From Roseisalinus antarcticus (GTDB lineage Bacteria > Pseudomonadota > Alphaproteobacteria > Rhodobacterales > Rhodobacteraceae), in NCBI RefSeq assembly GCF_900172355.1, contig NZ_FWFZ01000007.1, positions 142,277-206,276 of the forward strand: a DNA stretch of 64,000 bases, read 5' to 3'. Shown here in pieces: positions 46,324-56,018 of the stretch (positions are counted from its first letter, which is position 1; every line of letters begins with the position of its first letter). A program made the position numbers and the translations under genes. Under the pieces are notes generated by a model. That model made no database searches. It had not been told where the DNA came from and was given only the letters and a program-made list of their open reading frames with translations.

Positions 46324-46623
46324 TGTCTCGCTCCTCAAAGACCGCGGGTCCGGTCCCGCAGCCTATGTGGTAACACGACGTTTTTGCGTGTGAACAGAGG
46401 GGTTTGCCGACGTTAGCGCAACCATGCCGATGTTAGCGCAACCTTGGCGGAGATGCGCCGGAACAAAGGCGTCGTAAATCTGGAATTAACACATTTCCGG
46501 CGCAAATGGGACACGGACGGCCATCAGATTCGCTCAAGGGGATTGATTCGCCCCCCGATTTGAGCAGAAGCTTGCAGAAAAGCAGGCATAAAAAATGTTT
46601 GAGAGCAGAAGAGGCACAAGACA
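46324..46623. other. Intergenic control region between pckA and chvI
   Basis: This 300-base region contains the divergent promoters. It holds two 19-base direct repeats at 46405-46443. Toward chvI it becomes AT-richer (TGCAGAAAAGCAGGCATAAAAAATG), which may be part of the chvI promoter and leader. Confidence 0.75.
46405..46443 (-). promoter_or_regulatory. Direct repeats in the pckA promoter region (candidate operator)
   Basis: TGCCGACGTTAGCGCAACC (46405-46423) is followed at exactly 20 bp by TGCCGATGTTAGCGCAACC (46425-46443), with a single C/T difference. Each unit carries the imperfect palindrome GTTAGCGCAAC, close to LacI-family operators. The spacing is about two helical turns. The site lies 80-120 bases upstream of the pckA start. 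Confidence 0.65.
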
Positions 46624-47325
46624 ATGTCAAAAATCGCCCTTGTGGACGATGACAGGAACATCCTGACATCCGTCTCCATGACGCTCGAGGCCGAAGGCTT
46701 CGAGGTCGAAACCTACAATGACGGCCAGTCGGCGCTTGACGCGTTCAGCAAGCGGATGCCCGACATGGCGGTCCTCGATATCAAGATGCCGCGGATGGAT
46801 GGCATGGACCTGCTGCAGCGGATGCGGCAGAAGACCACGATTCCGGTGATCTTCCTCACGTCCAAGGACGACGAGATCGACGAGGTGCTCGGGCTGCGCA
46901 TGGGCGCGGACGACTACGTCAAGAAACCATTTTCCCAGCGTTTGCTTGTCGAGCGGATCCGGGCCCTGCTGCGCCGTCAGGATGCGATCTCGGGGGACGT
47001 GGTCGACGAGTCCGAGGAAGCCAAGATCATGGTGCGCGGGCAGCTTTCGATGGATCCGCTGCGTCACGCGGTGAAGTGGAAGGGGATGGACGTCGCCCTG
47101 ACCGTGACCGAATTCCTGTTGCTGCAGGCGCTGGCCCAGCGGCCCGGCTTCGTCAAGTCCCGCGACCAGCTGATGGACGTGGCCTACGACGATCAGGTCT
47201 ACGTGGACGACCGCACCATCGACAGCCACATCAAGCGGCTGCGCAAGAAGATGCGGATGGTCGATGACGAGTTCTCGGCGATCGAGACGCTCTACGGCAT
47301 CGGATATCGGTACAACGAAGAATAA
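46624..47325 (+). CDS. chvI: Response regulator ChvI
   Basis: A 233-residue OmpR/PhoB-type regulator. The receiver domain has phospho-acceptor D52 ([11 protein letters not shown]) and K101 (DDYVKKPF). The C-terminal winged-helix DNA-binding domain ends [12 protein letters not shown] and [14 protein letters not shown]. It pairs with ChvG, encoded directly downstream; in alphaproteobacteria the pair regulates envelope and carbon metabolism genes including pckA. Confidence 0.97.
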   Translation: MSKIALVDDDRNILTSVSMTLEAEGFEVETYNDGQSALDAFSKRMPDMAVLDIKMPRMDGMDLLQRMRQKTTIPVIFLTSKDDEIDEVLGLRMGADDYVKKPFSQRLLVERIRALLRRQDAISGDVVDESEEAKIMVRGQLSMDPLRHAVKWKGMDVALTVTEFLLLQALAQRPGFVKSRDQLMDVAYDDQVYVDDRTIDSHIKRLRKKMRMVDDEFSAIETLYGIGYRYNEE

Positions 47326-47340
47326 GTCCGGAGCGGGCGC

Positions 47341-49086
47341 GTGACAGTGGCTCCCAAGATCGACGTGCGCGACCTGTCCTCGGTCCGCCGCGCGGCCGAA
47401 GAGGCCGAGCGCGTCGTTCTGGGCGATGACTGGGTCGCGCCCGACTCCACGGTCGACAAGGAATTGCGCGAGACCCGCAGGCGACGCGGGATCCGGGCGC
47501 TTCGCGGATCGCCGCTCGCCCGCAAGATCATCACCTTCAACCTGCTCGCCCTCATCATCCTGGTGGCGGGCGTGCTCTATCTGAACCCGTCGCGCGACAA
47601 TCTGGGCTACCAGCGGGCCTCCGGCCTTGTGAAAGAGGCCGAGCTCATCGCCAATGTCTTCGAGGCCCAGGTGCCCGGCGGCGCCTCCGACCCGCTCTCG
47701 GCGGAGGGGCCCCTCGGTGCGGCGGTGACGCTGGGTGCGCTCGACCTGCGGGGCGGAAGTTCGGTCTTTGTCTTCGATCCCTCGGCGACCCTGATCGCCT
47801 CTACCGCCGGGCGTGCGCCGCCCGACCTGCGGCCGATCGAAGGGCTGGAGGAATCCGGCGGCGCGACTTTCGTCACCGACGGGCTCAGCCGATTGTGGAA
47901 CGGATTTTCCGGGCTCCTCACCTCGTCGCGCGCCGGTCCCGACCCGTTCGACGAGGCGGCGGCCGCACGAAACAGTGTCGCCGCGGCCCTCGACGGGGCC
48001 ACGCATGTCCAGACCCAGGAGGATGGCAGCGGCCGCACGGTCTACGTCGTCTCGACCCCGGTGATGCGGGGCGGAAACCCGGTCGGGGTCGTCGCGCTGA
48101 CCTCGCAATCGGCCGAGATCGACGACCTCGTCCTGCACGAGCGCGAGCAGTTGCTGCAGATGTTCATCGTGGGCGTCGTCGTCTCCATCGCGCTCAGCCT
48201 GATGCTCGCGTCGACCATCGCCAACCCGATCGCCGACCTGGCCGCCGCGGCCGAGATCGGCCGCGACCGCAACGCCCGCAAGATGTCGCCGCGCCGGGTT
48301 CGTATCCCCGATCTGACCGCGCGCCCGGACGAGATCGGCCGGTTGTCGGGGGCGCTGCGCGGGATGGTCTCCGCGCTCTATGGCCGGATCGAAAGCAACG
48401 AGCAGTTCGCCGCTGACGTGGCTCACGAGATCAAGAATCCGCTGGCCTCTCTGCGCTCGGCGGTCGGAACCCTGCGCGTGGTCAAGCGCGACGACCAGCG
48501 CGACAAGCTGCTGGACGTCATCGACCACGATGTCCGCCGGCTCGACCGGCTGGTCAGCGACATCTCGAACGCCTCCCGCCTCGACAGCGAACTGGTCAAG
48601 GAACAGGAAGAGCCGTTCGACCTGATCCACATGCTCGGCAATCTGGCCGAACACCTCGGGCTCGAGGCCGAGGAGAAGGGCGTCGATTTCATCACCGACC
48701 TGCCGTCCGAGCCGATTCGCATCCAGGGGCTGGAGGGGCGGCTGGCGCAGGTCTTCGTGAACCTCATCACCAACGCGATCTCGTTCTGCGACCAGGGCGA
48801 TGCCATCCGCATGTGGGTCCGGCAGCGGGAAAACAGGGTGCTGGTGGTGGTCGAGGATACCGGCCCCGGGATCCCGGACGGGGCCCTGACGAAGGTGTTC
48901 AACCGGTTCTACTCGGAGCGTCCGCCGAACCACTTCGGCAACAATTCGGGCCTGGGCCTCGCGATCTCCAAGCAGATCGTCGAGGCGCATGGCGGCGTGA
49001 TATGGGCTGAGAACATCCGCCCGACAGAGGCCGACCCGACCTCCGAGCCACTTGGCGCGCGGTTCGTGGTGGGCCTGCCGGTCTGA
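47341..49086 (+). CDS. chvG: Sensor histidine kinase ChvG
   Basis: A 581-residue membrane kinase. TM1 is at about residues 64-80 (IITFNLLALIILVAGVLYL), and a periplasmic sensor domain of about 190 residues follows. TM2 is at about 275-292, then HAMP, then the H-box with H362 (DVAHEIKNPLASLRSAV). The ATPase domain has NAISFCDQGD and GPGIPDG. The start is GTG at 47341. The gene follows chvI by 15 bases. Confidence 0.97.
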   Translation: MTVAPKIDVRDLSSVRRAAEEAERVVLGDDWVAPDSTVDKELRETRRRRGIRALRGSPLARKIITFNLLALIILVAGVLYLNPSRDNLGYQRASGLVKEAELIANVFEAQVPGGASDPLSAEGPLGAAVTLGALDLRGGSSVFVFDPSATLIASTAGRAPPDLRPIEGLEESGGATFVTDGLSRLWNGFSGLLTSSRAGPDPFDEAAAARNSVAAALDGATHVQTQEDGSGRTVYVVSTPVMRGGNPVGVVALTSQSAEIDDLVLHEREQLLQMFIVGVVVSIALSLMLASTIANPIADLAAAAEIGRDRNARKMSPRRVRIPDLTARPDEIGRLSGALRGMVSALYGRIESNEQFAADVAHEIKNPLASLRSAVGTLRVVKRDDQRDKLLDVIDHDVRRLDRLVSDISNASRLDSELVKEQEEPFDLIHMLGNLAEHLGLEAEEKGVDFITDLPSEPIRIQGLEGRLAQVFVNLITNAISFCDQGDAIRMWVRQRENRVLVVVEDTGPGIPDGALTKVFNRFYSERPPNHFGNNSGLGLAISKQIVEAHGGVIWAENIRPTEADPTSEPLGARFVVGLPV

Positions 49087-49093
49087 CCGGACC

Positions 49094-49522
49094 ATGCCCG
49101 CGCCCACGACCCTGTCCCTGCACGCGACGACGGTCGCCTGGAAGGGACGGGCGGTGGTCCTCACCGGCAAGAGCGGGTCGGGCAAGTCCGAGACCGCGCT
49201 GATGCTGATGGCGTGGGGCGCGCGCCTTGTCGCCGACGATTCAACGGTGCTCAGCCGGGCCGGGGCCGGCCTGACCGCGGCCTGCCCTCCCTCGATTCGC
49301 GGCTTGATCGAGGCGCGACGGGTGGGGATCCTGAACGCCGAGCCGGTTGCCGGCGCCGCGGTGGTCCTTGCGGTCGACATGGAGCGGGTCGAGTACAGCC
49401 GCCTTCCGCCACGACGCAGCGTCTCGTGGCTCGGTGTCGACATCCCCTTGATATTCCGGGTGGACGCTCCCCATTTTGCAGCTGCGATATTGCAGTATCT
49501 CAAGGCGGGGCGGCACCGATGA
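49094..49522 (+). CDS. hprK: HPr kinase/phosphorylase, short alphaproteobacterial form
   Basis: A 142-residue kinase-only HprK, less than half the length of Firmicute HprK, whose N-terminal domain is missing. Walker A is [11 protein letters not shown]. The conserved [11 protein letters not shown] block is present. It phosphorylates HPr on the regulatory Ser. The start [12 protein letters not shown] at 49094 is set by homology. Its stop overlaps the rapZ ATG. Confidence 0.95.
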   Translation: MPAPTTLSLHATTVAWKGRAVVLTGKSGSGKSETALMLMAWGARLVADDSTVLSRAGAGLTAACPPSIRGLIEARRVGILNAEPVAGAAVVLAVDMERVEYSRLPPRRSVSWLGVDIPLIFRVDAPHFAAAILQYLKAGRHR

Positions 49523-50457
49523 CAGATCCGGGCCACGTATGGCAAAGCCAGAAGCTGGTGCTGGTCACCGGCCCGTCGGGCGCGGGCCGGTCCACCTGTA
49601 TCAATGTGCTTGAGGATCTCGGCTACGAGGTGATCGACAACCTGCCGCTGACGCTTGCGCCCCGGTTGATGGAGGGCCCTCCGCTGGGCCGGCCGCTCGC
49701 GCTTGGGCTCGACGTGCGCAACCGGGACTTCGGCACCGATGCGCTGGTCGACCTGATCGACGGTTTCGCCGGGCGGCAGGGGCTCGACGCGCAGGTCCTC
49801 TACCTCGACGCGGACGAGGATACGCTCGTGCGCCGCTATTCCGAGACCCGCCGCCGCCACCCGCTCGCCCCGAACGACCCGCCGCTGACGGGCATCCAGC
49901 GTGAGCGTGACCTGCTCTGGCCGATCCGAAGCCGGGCGGACGTGCTGATCGACACCTCGACCATGAGCCCGCACGACCTGCGCGACGAGGTGGAGCGCTG
50001 GTATGCGACCGACGACAGCGCCGGCATGGGGGTCTCGGTCACCTCGTTTTCCTACAAGCGCGGATTGCCGCGCGGCCTGGACCTGGTGTTTGACTGCCGG
50101 TTCCTGCGCAACCCGCATTGGGAGCCTTCGTTGCGCGGGCTGACTGGGCGGGATCCGGCCGTCGATTCCTATGTTGCGTCCGATCCGCGCTTCGACGACT
50201 TCTTTACCAAAGTGCGCGACCTTGTGGTCAGCTTGCTGCCCGCCTACCGGGACGAGGGCAAGTCACACCTGTCCGTCGGCTTCGGATGCACCGGCGGGCA
50301 ACACAGATCCGTGGCCTTGACAGAAAGGCTGGCCGGGGCACTTGCGGCGGCCGGATGGCAGGTGTCTAGTCGGCATCGGGAACTTGAGCGGCACGCTGGC
50401 AACAGCGGGCCCACGCGCGAAGCGGGACAGGGAATGAGGGGCGACGGGCGACCGTGA
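49519..50457 (+). CDS. rapZ: RNase adapter RapZ (YvcJ-type nucleotide-binding protein)
   Basis: A 312-residue protein. The N-terminal P-loop [11 protein letters not shown] appears near residue 16, and the C-terminal domain has [20 protein letters not shown]. In enterobacteria RapZ directs RNase E to the GlmZ sRNA; elsewhere its partner is unknown. It lies in the hprK-PTS operon, overlapping the EIIA gene. Confidence 0.96.
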   Translation: MTDPGHVWQSQKLVLVTGPSGAGRSTCINVLEDLGYEVIDNLPLTLAPRLMEGPPLGRPLALGLDVRNRDFGTDALVDLIDGFAGRQGLDAQVLYLDADEDTLVRRYSETRRRHPLAPNDPPLTGIQRERDLLWPIRSRADVLIDTSTMSPHDLRDEVERWYATDDSAGMGVSVTSFSYKRGLPRGLDLVFDCRFLRNPHWEPSLRGLTGRDPAVDSYVASDPRFDDFFTKVRDLVVSLLPAYRDEGKSHLSVGFGCTGGQHRSVALTERLAGALAAAGWQVSSRHRELERHAGNSGPTREAGQGMRGDGRP

Positions 50458-50846
50458 TCGGGATCGTTATCGTGGCACATGGGGGACTGGCCCGCGAGTA
50501 TCTTGCGGCGGTCGAACATGTGGTCGGCCCGCAGGAGGGCATCCGCGCCATCGCCATCGCTCCCGATGACGATCGCACGGCCAAGCAGGACGAGATCTGC
50601 GACGCTGCCGACGAGGTCGATACCGGCGCCGGCGTGGTCATCGTCACCGACATGTTCGGCGGCTCGCCGTCCAACCTGTCGCTGCGGGCCTGCTCGCCGG
50701 AAAACCGCCGGATCGTATATGGCGCCAACCTGCCCATGCTCATCAAGCTGGCCAAGTCGCGCCGCAGATCGGTGCCCGATGCCGTCGCGGCGGCGCTGGC
50801 GGCCGGACGGAAATATATTGACAGTCTGGCAATCGGCGGGGATTGA
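50454..50846 (+). CDS. PTS EIIA component, mannose family
   Basis: A 130-residue EIIA-Man domain with phosphorylation site H9 (VIVAHGGLA) and the dimer motif [13 protein letters not shown]. No EIIB, EIIC or EIID is nearby, so it belongs to a regulatory rather than a transport PTS. The start is GTG overlapping rapZ. Confidence 0.95.
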   Translation: MIGIVIVAHGGLAREYLAAVEHVVGPQEGIRAIAIAPDDDRTAKQDEICDAADEVDTGAGVVIVTDMFGGSPSNLSLRACSPENRRIVYGANLPMLIKLAKSRRRSVPDAVAAALAAGRKYIDSLAIGGD

Positions 50847-50854
50847 CCGAAGTC

Positions 50855-51133
50855 ATGAGCCAGACCGCGCCGCGCCGCCTGAAAATCGTCAACGTCAAGG
50901 GTTTGCACGCCCGTGCCTCGGCCAAGCTTGCCGAAGTCGTGGAGGCGCATGACGCGAGCGCCGTCGTCCGCAAGGACGGAGAGGAGGCCTCGGGCGACAG
51001 CATCATGGGGCTTTTGATGTTGGCAGCCTCGATGGGAACCTTTATCGAAGTAGAGACCAGCGGCACGGAGGCCGAACGGCTCGCCGACGCCATAGAGACG
51101 CTGGTGGCCGACAAGTTCGGCGAGGGAGACTGA
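50855..51133 (+). CDS. ptsH: Phosphocarrier protein HPr
   Basis: A 92-residue HPr with the His phosphorylation site H18 (VKGLHARASAKL) and the regulatory Ser region (GDSIMGLLML), the substrate of HprK. A TTG start at 50843 overlapping the EIIA stop is possible; the ATG at 50855 has GAAG upstream. Enzyme I (ptsP or ptsI) is not in the window. Confidence 0.95.
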   Translation: MSQTAPRRLKIVNVKGLHARASAKLAEVVEAHDASAVVRKDGEEASGDSIMGLLMLAASMGTFIEVETSGTEAERLADAIETLVADKFGEGD

Positions 51134-51172
51134 CGCGCATGATGCGGGTGCGACCGAGGGGACAGGACCGGG

Positions 51173-52063
51173 TTGACTGACGCGAGCAGCCGGAACGTTG
51201 CCGGGCGGGGGCCCTTGAGGAGGGGCGGCGCGCAGAGGGTCTATGACCGTCGATCGCTGACCTATGCGGAGAGTTTCGACAACGTCTTCAAGCGGACCAC
51301 GATCAAGTCCATCGAATGGATGACCGGCAAGATCGAGATCATCCGCCGCGTCAGGAAGTTCGAGCGCACCGGCACGGCCTACGGCCAGGCTTTCTGGCCC
51401 GCCACGATGAAGATCATGGGCATCGACATCCAGACGCCCACCGAACAGCTGGAGCGTATTCCGGCCACCGGGCCCGTGGTTCTGGTCGCAAACCATCCCC
51501 ACGGCCTGATCGACGGGATGGTGCTGGCCGACCTGATAGGGAGGCGGCGCAACGATTATCGGATCCTGACCCGCGCCCTGCTGACCGGCATCGACGAGAG
51601 TGCGTCGACCTACATGATCCCCGTGCCCTTCCCGCACGAGCCCGACGCCCAGAAGAAGATGATCGAGATGCGCGCCGCCGCCATGGACCATCTGGCCAAG
51701 CGCGGCCTGATCGCGTTGTTCCCGTCGGGCGTGGTCGCCACGTCCCGGCGGATGCTGGGCCCGGCGGTCGAGGCGGAATGGAACCTGTTCACTGCCAAGA
51801 TGATCCGCAGGTCGGGGGCGTCCGTGGTCCCGTGCTTCTTTCCGGGCGCGAATTCGCGGGCATTCCAGATCGCCAACCATCTGTCACCTACCCTGCGGCA
51901 GGGCCTTCTGATCCACGAGATCGTCCATGCCTTCGACAAGCCGCAGGCGCCGGTCATCGGTCACGCCATCGGCCCCGAGGAATGCGAGGAGCGAAGCCGC
52001 GATCCGCGGCAGTTCATCGCCTGGCTGCGTGAGCAGACGCTGATGCTGGGGCCGGACGCCTAG
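51173..52063 (+). CDS. 1-acyl-glycerol-3-phosphate acyltransferase-like (PlsC/LPLAT family) protein
   Basis: A 296-residue acyltransferase with the catalytic motif NHPHGLIDGMVLADLIG and the substrate motif LFPSGVVATS. The His-Asp block resembles the LPLAT variant with NHPxGxxDG. It probably works on membrane lipids at the inner membrane face. Start TTG at 51173, 39 bases after HPr. It converges with hbdA, overlapping its stop. Confidence 0.87.
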   Translation: MTDASSRNVAGRGPLRRGGAQRVYDRRSLTYAESFDNVFKRTTIKSIEWMTGKIEIIRRVRKFERTGTAYGQAFWPATMKIMGIDIQTPTEQLERIPATGPVVLVANHPHGLIDGMVLADLIGRRRNDYRILTRALLTGIDESASTYMIPVPFPHEPDAQKKMIEMRAAAMDHLAKRGLIALFPSGVVATSRRMLGPAVEAEWNLFTAKMIRRSGASVVPCFFPGANSRAFQIANHLSPTLRQGLLIHEIVHAFDKPQAPVIGHAIGPEECEERSRDPRQFIAWLREQTLMLGPDA

Positions 52064-52935
52064 CGGGTCGGGATCGGCACTTCGCCGGTATAATCGTAGA
52101 ATCCGCGGCGGGTCTTGCGGCCCAGCCAACCGGCCTCGACATATTTCGTCAGCAGCGGACAGGGGCGGTACTTGGTATCGGCCAGCCCGTCATGCAGTAC
52201 GTTCATGATCGCAAGGCAGGTGTCCAGCCCGATGAAATCCGCAAGCTCCAGCGGCCCCATGGGATGGTTCGCGCCCAGCTTCAGCGAGGTATCTATGGAT
52301 TTGACCGATCCCACCCCCTCGTAGAGCGTATAGATCGCCTCGTTTATCATCGGCATCAGGATGCGGTTGACGATGAAGGCTGGGAAATCCTCGGCCGTGG
52401 CAGAGGTCTTGCCCAGCTTCTCGACCACCTGGTGAAGCGCGTCGAAAGTCGGCTTGTCGGTGGCGATACCGCGGATCAGCTCGACCAGCTGCATCACCGG
52501 CACCGGGTTCATGAAGTGGAAACCCATGAACTTTTCCGGCCGGTCCGTGCGCGACGCCAGACGCGTGATCGAAATCGACGAGGTGTTCGAGGTCAGGATC
52601 GTCGACGGCTTGAGGTGCGGCACGAGGTCTTCGAAGATGGCGGTCTTGATGGTTTCGCGCTCGGTCGCGGCCTCGATCACCAGGTCGGTCTGCCCCAGCT
52701 CGGCGAGTTTCGGCGTGGACGAGATCCGCGCCATCGCCGCGTCCTTTTCTTCCTGGCTGATCTTTTCGCGGCTGACCTGCCGGTCGAGGTTCCTTGAGAT
52801 CAGGGCGCGACCGGCATCCAGGGCGTCCTGGCTGATGTCGGTCATCAGCACCTCGTAGCCGGCAAGGGCAAAGACATGGGCAATGCCGTTGCCCATCTGC
52901 CCCGCGCCCACGACGCCAATCTTCTGGATGTCCAT
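52060..52935 (-). CDS. hbdA: 3-hydroxybutyryl-CoA dehydrogenase
   Basis: A 291-residue NAD(P)-dependent dehydrogenase. Nucleotide-binding motif GAGQMGNGIAHVFALAGYEV near the N-terminus; active-site region FHFMNPVPVMQLVELIRG; and the C-terminal domain PNHPMGPLELADFIGLDTCL-type block. It acts in fatty-acid, PHB or ethylmalonyl-CoA linked metabolism. In related genomes it usually sits right after etfA; here a divergent gene lies between. Confidence 0.95.
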   Translation of the reverse strand: MDIQKIGVVGAGQMGNGIAHVFALAGYEVLMTDISQDALDAGRALISRNLDRQVSREKISQEEKDAAMARISSTPKLAELGQTDLVIEAATERETIKTAIFEDLVPHLKPSTILTSNTSSISITRLASRTDRPEKFMGFHFMNPVPVMQLVELIRGIATDKPTFDALHQVVEKLGKTSATAEDFPAFIVNRILMPMINEAIYTLYEGVGSVKSIDTSLKLGANHPMGPLELADFIGLDTCLAIMNVLHDGLADTKYRPCPLLTKYVEAGWLGRKTRRGFYDYTGEVPIPTR

Positions 52936-53081
52936 GTCTTGCCTCCGTCACCGGACCGATTGTCGAGTGTAGGGCCCGTCACAACAGAGCCGCAAGCCCG
53001 AGGCAATATCCAAAGATTGTCTAAACGCCAATGTTTAAGGTTTCGGCAATCTGTATGGGGGAAAGTTGTCACTGCGATTGA

Positions 53082-53942
53082 ATGATGGTGGTGGGACACA
53101 TGAAACACGCAGTGATTGGCCGTTCAGGCCTTCAGTACGAGCTCGGCAGCTATGGTTTTTCGAGACTCACGTTTCGAAGACCGCGCAGGACGCTGGATGC
53201 GCCCTACGCGGCCTTCGTCGGGGGGGCTGAAACCTTCGGGAAATTCCTCGAGGACCCTTTCGTCGACCGGATCGAGCGCAGGACCGGTGTGACCTGCGTC
53301 AACTTCGGTATCGTGAACGCTGGCATCGGGGCACATCTGGGCGATTCCGCCGTGATGGCGACCTGCCACGATGCCGCGCTGACCGTGGTGGAGCTGATGG
53401 GCGCACACAACCTGTCGAACCGATTCTACCAGGTGCATCCGCGCCGCAACGACCGGTTCGTGCGGGCGACGCCACTCTTGCAGGAAGTCTACGACGAGGT
53501 GGATTTCGCGGATTTCGTCTTTACCCGGCACATGCTGGCGGCGCTTCGGAGCGTCTGTCCGAAACGATTCGAGATTGTCCGGCGGGAGTTGCGCCGGGTC
53601 TGGGTCGAACGCATGACCGAATTCCTGTCGGAGCTGCCAAGGAAACCTCTGCTGCTGTGGCTGGCGCCGCGACACGACGACGAGGCCGAGACCGACGCGG
53701 AATGGATGGAGCCGCTCTTTGTGACGTCCGGGATGATCGAGAAGATCCGCCCCCTGGGCCGTGGGCTGATCGAGATTTGCCCTGACGCCAAGAGCCTGGA
53801 GGTCGGCCGGCGGGTCCTGGTCCATGAGCCTGGTGAGGCGAAGGCCGCGAACCTGATGATGGGCGCCGATGCCCATGAGCAGGTGGCCCGCGCGATCGGG
53901 CCCATCGTGGCAAGCTTCGCCGACCGGGGGCCGGGCGGCTGA
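53082..53942 (+). CDS. DUF6473 family protein
   Basis: A 286-residue protein with the blocks [35 protein letters not shown], and [24 protein letters not shown] associate these with a Rhodobacteraceae family called DUF6473 (from memory). The Gly/Asn-rich loops recall SGNH-type hydrolases, but no clear catalytic triad is seen. Function unknown. It lies on the plus strand between two minus-strand genes that normally adjoin. Confidence 0.8.
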   Translation: MMVVGHMKHAVIGRSGLQYELGSYGFSRLTFRRPRRTLDAPYAAFVGGAETFGKFLEDPFVDRIERRTGVTCVNFGIVNAGIGAHLGDSAVMATCHDAALTVVELMGAHNLSNRFYQVHPRRNDRFVRATPLLQEVYDEVDFADFVFTRHMLAALRSVCPKRFEIVRRELRRVWVERMTEFLSELPRKPLLLWLAPRHDDEAETDAEWMEPLFVTSGMIEKIRPLGRGLIEICPDAKSLEVGRRVLVHEPGEAKAANLMMGADAHEQVARAIGPIVASFADRGPGG

Positions 53943-53972
53943 CCGGACACCACACATGATGCCGCGCGAAAA

Positions 53973-53998
53973 AGGGCGGGCCCCATGGCCCGCCCTTG
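53973..53998 (-). terminator. Rho-independent terminator of etfBA
   Basis: A perfect 11-bp stem, AAGGGCGGGCC with GGCCCGCCCTT, around a 4-base loop; on the minus strand it is followed by a U-run. It lies 26 bases after the etfA stop. Confidence 0.85.
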
Positions 53999-54023
53999 CT
54001 GCGTCGTTGTCGGACCGCTCGGG

Positions 54024-54947
54024 TCAGAGTTTCTCGGTCAGTTCCGGGACCGCGTCGAACAGGTCCGCGACCAGGCCGTAGTCCGCGACCTGGAAGATCG
54101 GCGCCTCTTCGTCCTTGTTGATCGCGACGATGATCTTGCTGTCCTTCATGCCGGCAAGGTGCTGGATCGCGCCCGAGATTCCGACCGCGATGTAGAGGTC
54201 GGGGGCGACGACCTTGCCGGTCTGGCCGACCTGCCAGTCGTTCGGCGCAAAGCCCGAATCGACCGCCGCGCGGGAGGCGCCGACAGCGGCCCCCAGCTTG
54301 TCGGCCAGCTTCTCGATCAGCGCGAAGTCGTCCTCGGAGCCGACGCCGCGACCGCCCGACACGACGATCCCCGCGGAGGTCAGCTCCGGGCGGTCGCTTT
54401 CGGCGACCTTGTCCTCGACCCATTCCGACAGGCCCGTGCTGCCGGGCACCGCGACGTCCTCGATCGGAGCCGAGCCGCTGGCCTCGGCCGCGTCGAAGGA
54501 CGACACCCGGACGGTGAAAACCTTCTTGCCGTCGGAGGATTTCACGGTCTGGACGGCGTTACCGGCATAGATCGGACGCTCGAACGTGTCGGCATCGACG
54601 ATGCCGGAGACGTCGGACAGGACCATCACGTCCAGAAGGGCGGCGACCCGGGGCAGGATGTTCTTGGCATCGGTCGTGGCGGGGGCGGCGATGTGCTCAT
54701 AGCCCCCCGCCAGCGACACGATCAGGTCTGCAGTGGCCTCGGCCAGGCGATGGTCGAGCGTCGCATCCTCGGCCTTGAGCACCTTGGCCGCGCCCAGGGC
54801 AGCGGCCTGGGTGGCGGCGTCGGTGACATTGGCCCCGGCACAGAGGATGTGAACCTCGCCCAGCGGGGCGACGGCGGCCAGCGCCTTGCCCGTCGCATCG
54901 GCGTTCAGGGCGCCGTTGGTGATTTCGGCAAGCAGGAGAACGGCCAT
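54024..54947 (-). CDS. etfA: Electron transfer flavoprotein alpha subunit
   Basis: A 307-residue FAD-binding subunit of ETF, which passes electrons from acyl-CoA dehydrogenases to ETF-ubiquinone oxidoreductase. The FAD region [40 protein letters not shown] is intact. The ATG at 54947 overlaps the etfB stop. Likely electron acceptor of the Mcd-type dehydrogenase at 42-43.8 kb. Confidence 0.97.
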   Translation of the reverse strand: MAVLLLAEITNGALNADATGKALAAVAPLGEVHILCAGANVTDAATQAAALGAAKVLKAEDATLDHRLAEATADLIVSLAGGYEHIAAPATTDAKNILPRVAALLDVMVLSDVSGIVDADTFERPIYAGNAVQTVKSSDGKKVFTVRVSSFDAAEASGSAPIEDVAVPGSTGLSEWVEDKVAESDRPELTSAGIVVSGGRGVGSEDDFALIEKLADKLGAAVGASRAAVDSGFAPNDWQVGQTGKVVAPDLYIAVGISGAIQHLAGMKDSKIIVAINKDEEAPIFQVADYGLVADLFDAVPELTEKL

Positions 54948-55705
54948 CAGACGGCTCCCTTCTCTTTGAGTTTCGCGACCAGCTCGTCGACCGACCCGAC
55001 CATTTCGCCCGCCTTGCGGGTTTTCGGTTCGGCGGTGGAGACGACCGTGTGCCGAGGCGTGACGTCGACGCCGAAATCGGCGGGTGTCTTTTCGTCGAGC
55101 GGCTTCTTCTTCGCCTTCATGATGTTGGGCAGCGAGGCATAGCGTGGCTCGTTCAGGCGCAGATCGACCGAGACGATGGCCGGCATCTTCACCTTGATCG
55201 TCTGCAGGCCGCCATCGACCTCGCGGGTCACGGTGGCGCTGTCGCCCTCGATCGCCAGTTTCGAGGCGAAGGTCGCCTGCGACCAGCCGAGAAGCGCCGC
55301 CAGCATCTGGCCGGTGGCGTTCATGTCGTTGTCGATGGCCTGCTTGCCGCAGAGCACGAGGCCCGGCTCTTCGGCGTCGATCACGCCCTTGAGGATCTTG
55401 GCCACGGACAGGGGCTCGATATCGGTATGGACGTCCTCGGCCGCGACGACCAGGATCGCCCGGTCGGCGCCCATGGCCAGGGCCGTGCGCAGTGTTTCCT
55501 GGCTTTGCTTGACGCCGATCGAGACGGCGATGACCTCGGTTGCGATCCCGGCCTCCTTGAGGCGGATCGCCTCTTCGACGGCGATCTCGTCGAACGGGTT
55601 CATCGACATCTTGACGTTGGCGAGATCGACACCGGAGCCATCCGCCTTGACGCGGACCTTCACGTTGTAATCGATCACGCGCTTGACGGGCACGAGCACC
55701 TTCAT
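54947..55705 (-). CDS. etfB: Electron transfer flavoprotein beta subunit
   Basis: A 252-residue AMP-binding ETF subunit. It begins [27 protein letters not shown] and shows the ETF beta signature VKRVIDY, and DNDMNATGQ. First gene of the etfBA pair; leader region carries a GTTAGCGCCAACC motif about 80 bases upstream. Confidence 0.97.
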   Translation of the reverse strand: MKVLVPVKRVIDYNVKVRVKADGSGVDLANVKMSMNPFDEIAVEEAIRLKEAGIATEVIAVSIGVKQSQETLRTALAMGADRAILVVAAEDVHTDIEPLSVAKILKGVIDAEEPGLVLCGKQAIDNDMNATGQMLAALLGWSQATFASKLAIEGDSATVTREVDGGLQTIKVKMPAIVSVDLRLNEPRYASLPNIMKAKKKPLDEKTPADFGVDVTPRHTVVSTAEPKTRKAGEMVGSVDELVAKLKEKGAV

Positions 55706-56018
55706 GCGCTATCTCCTTGGGCTTCATGACTTTGCGCCCGTGTTACCTTGGCCGGCAGGGCCGCGACAGGGCAAAATCGTCACGTTAGCGCCAACCTACG
55801 TCGCGTTCCGGGGAATCCTTCGTTCGCTCGACCCCTGTTTCGGGTGCAGAGCAGGCGCCGGGGGTGGGGGGTGGCGCGGCAATTCCTTGCTCATCGCGCC
55901 AGGCCGGGGTCGGCTGTGACTTGGTGCGGTCTGGTCCACGAGGCGCCGCCGGGGGCGCTGCCCCCGGACCCCCGGGATATGGAAGGCAATGAAGCCCCCG
56001 GGGCGTGCCGCTGTCAGG
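55706..56018. other. Intergenic region between etfB and the adenosyltransferase
   Basis: This 313-base stretch holds the etfBA promoter region with a GTTAGCGCCAACC motif (55784-55796), and repeat family B copy 2 (55946-55980) close to the adenosyltransferase stop. Nothing coding is recognisable. Confidence 0.7.
55946..55980 (-). repeat. Palindromic element family B, copy 2
   Basis: Read on the minus strand it starts ATATCCCGGGGG and ends in a GGGGGC-AGC-GCCCCC hairpin, like the copy at 16901-16953, but lacks the middle GNRA-loop hairpin. It is 39 bases downstream of the adenosyltransferase stop. Confidence 0.65.

Noticed and set aside
46627..50118. A 1,163-codon minus-strand open frame across chvI, chvG, hprK and rapZ
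   Set aside because: It is antisense to four well-supported genes and has a composition typical of third-position GC shadow frames.
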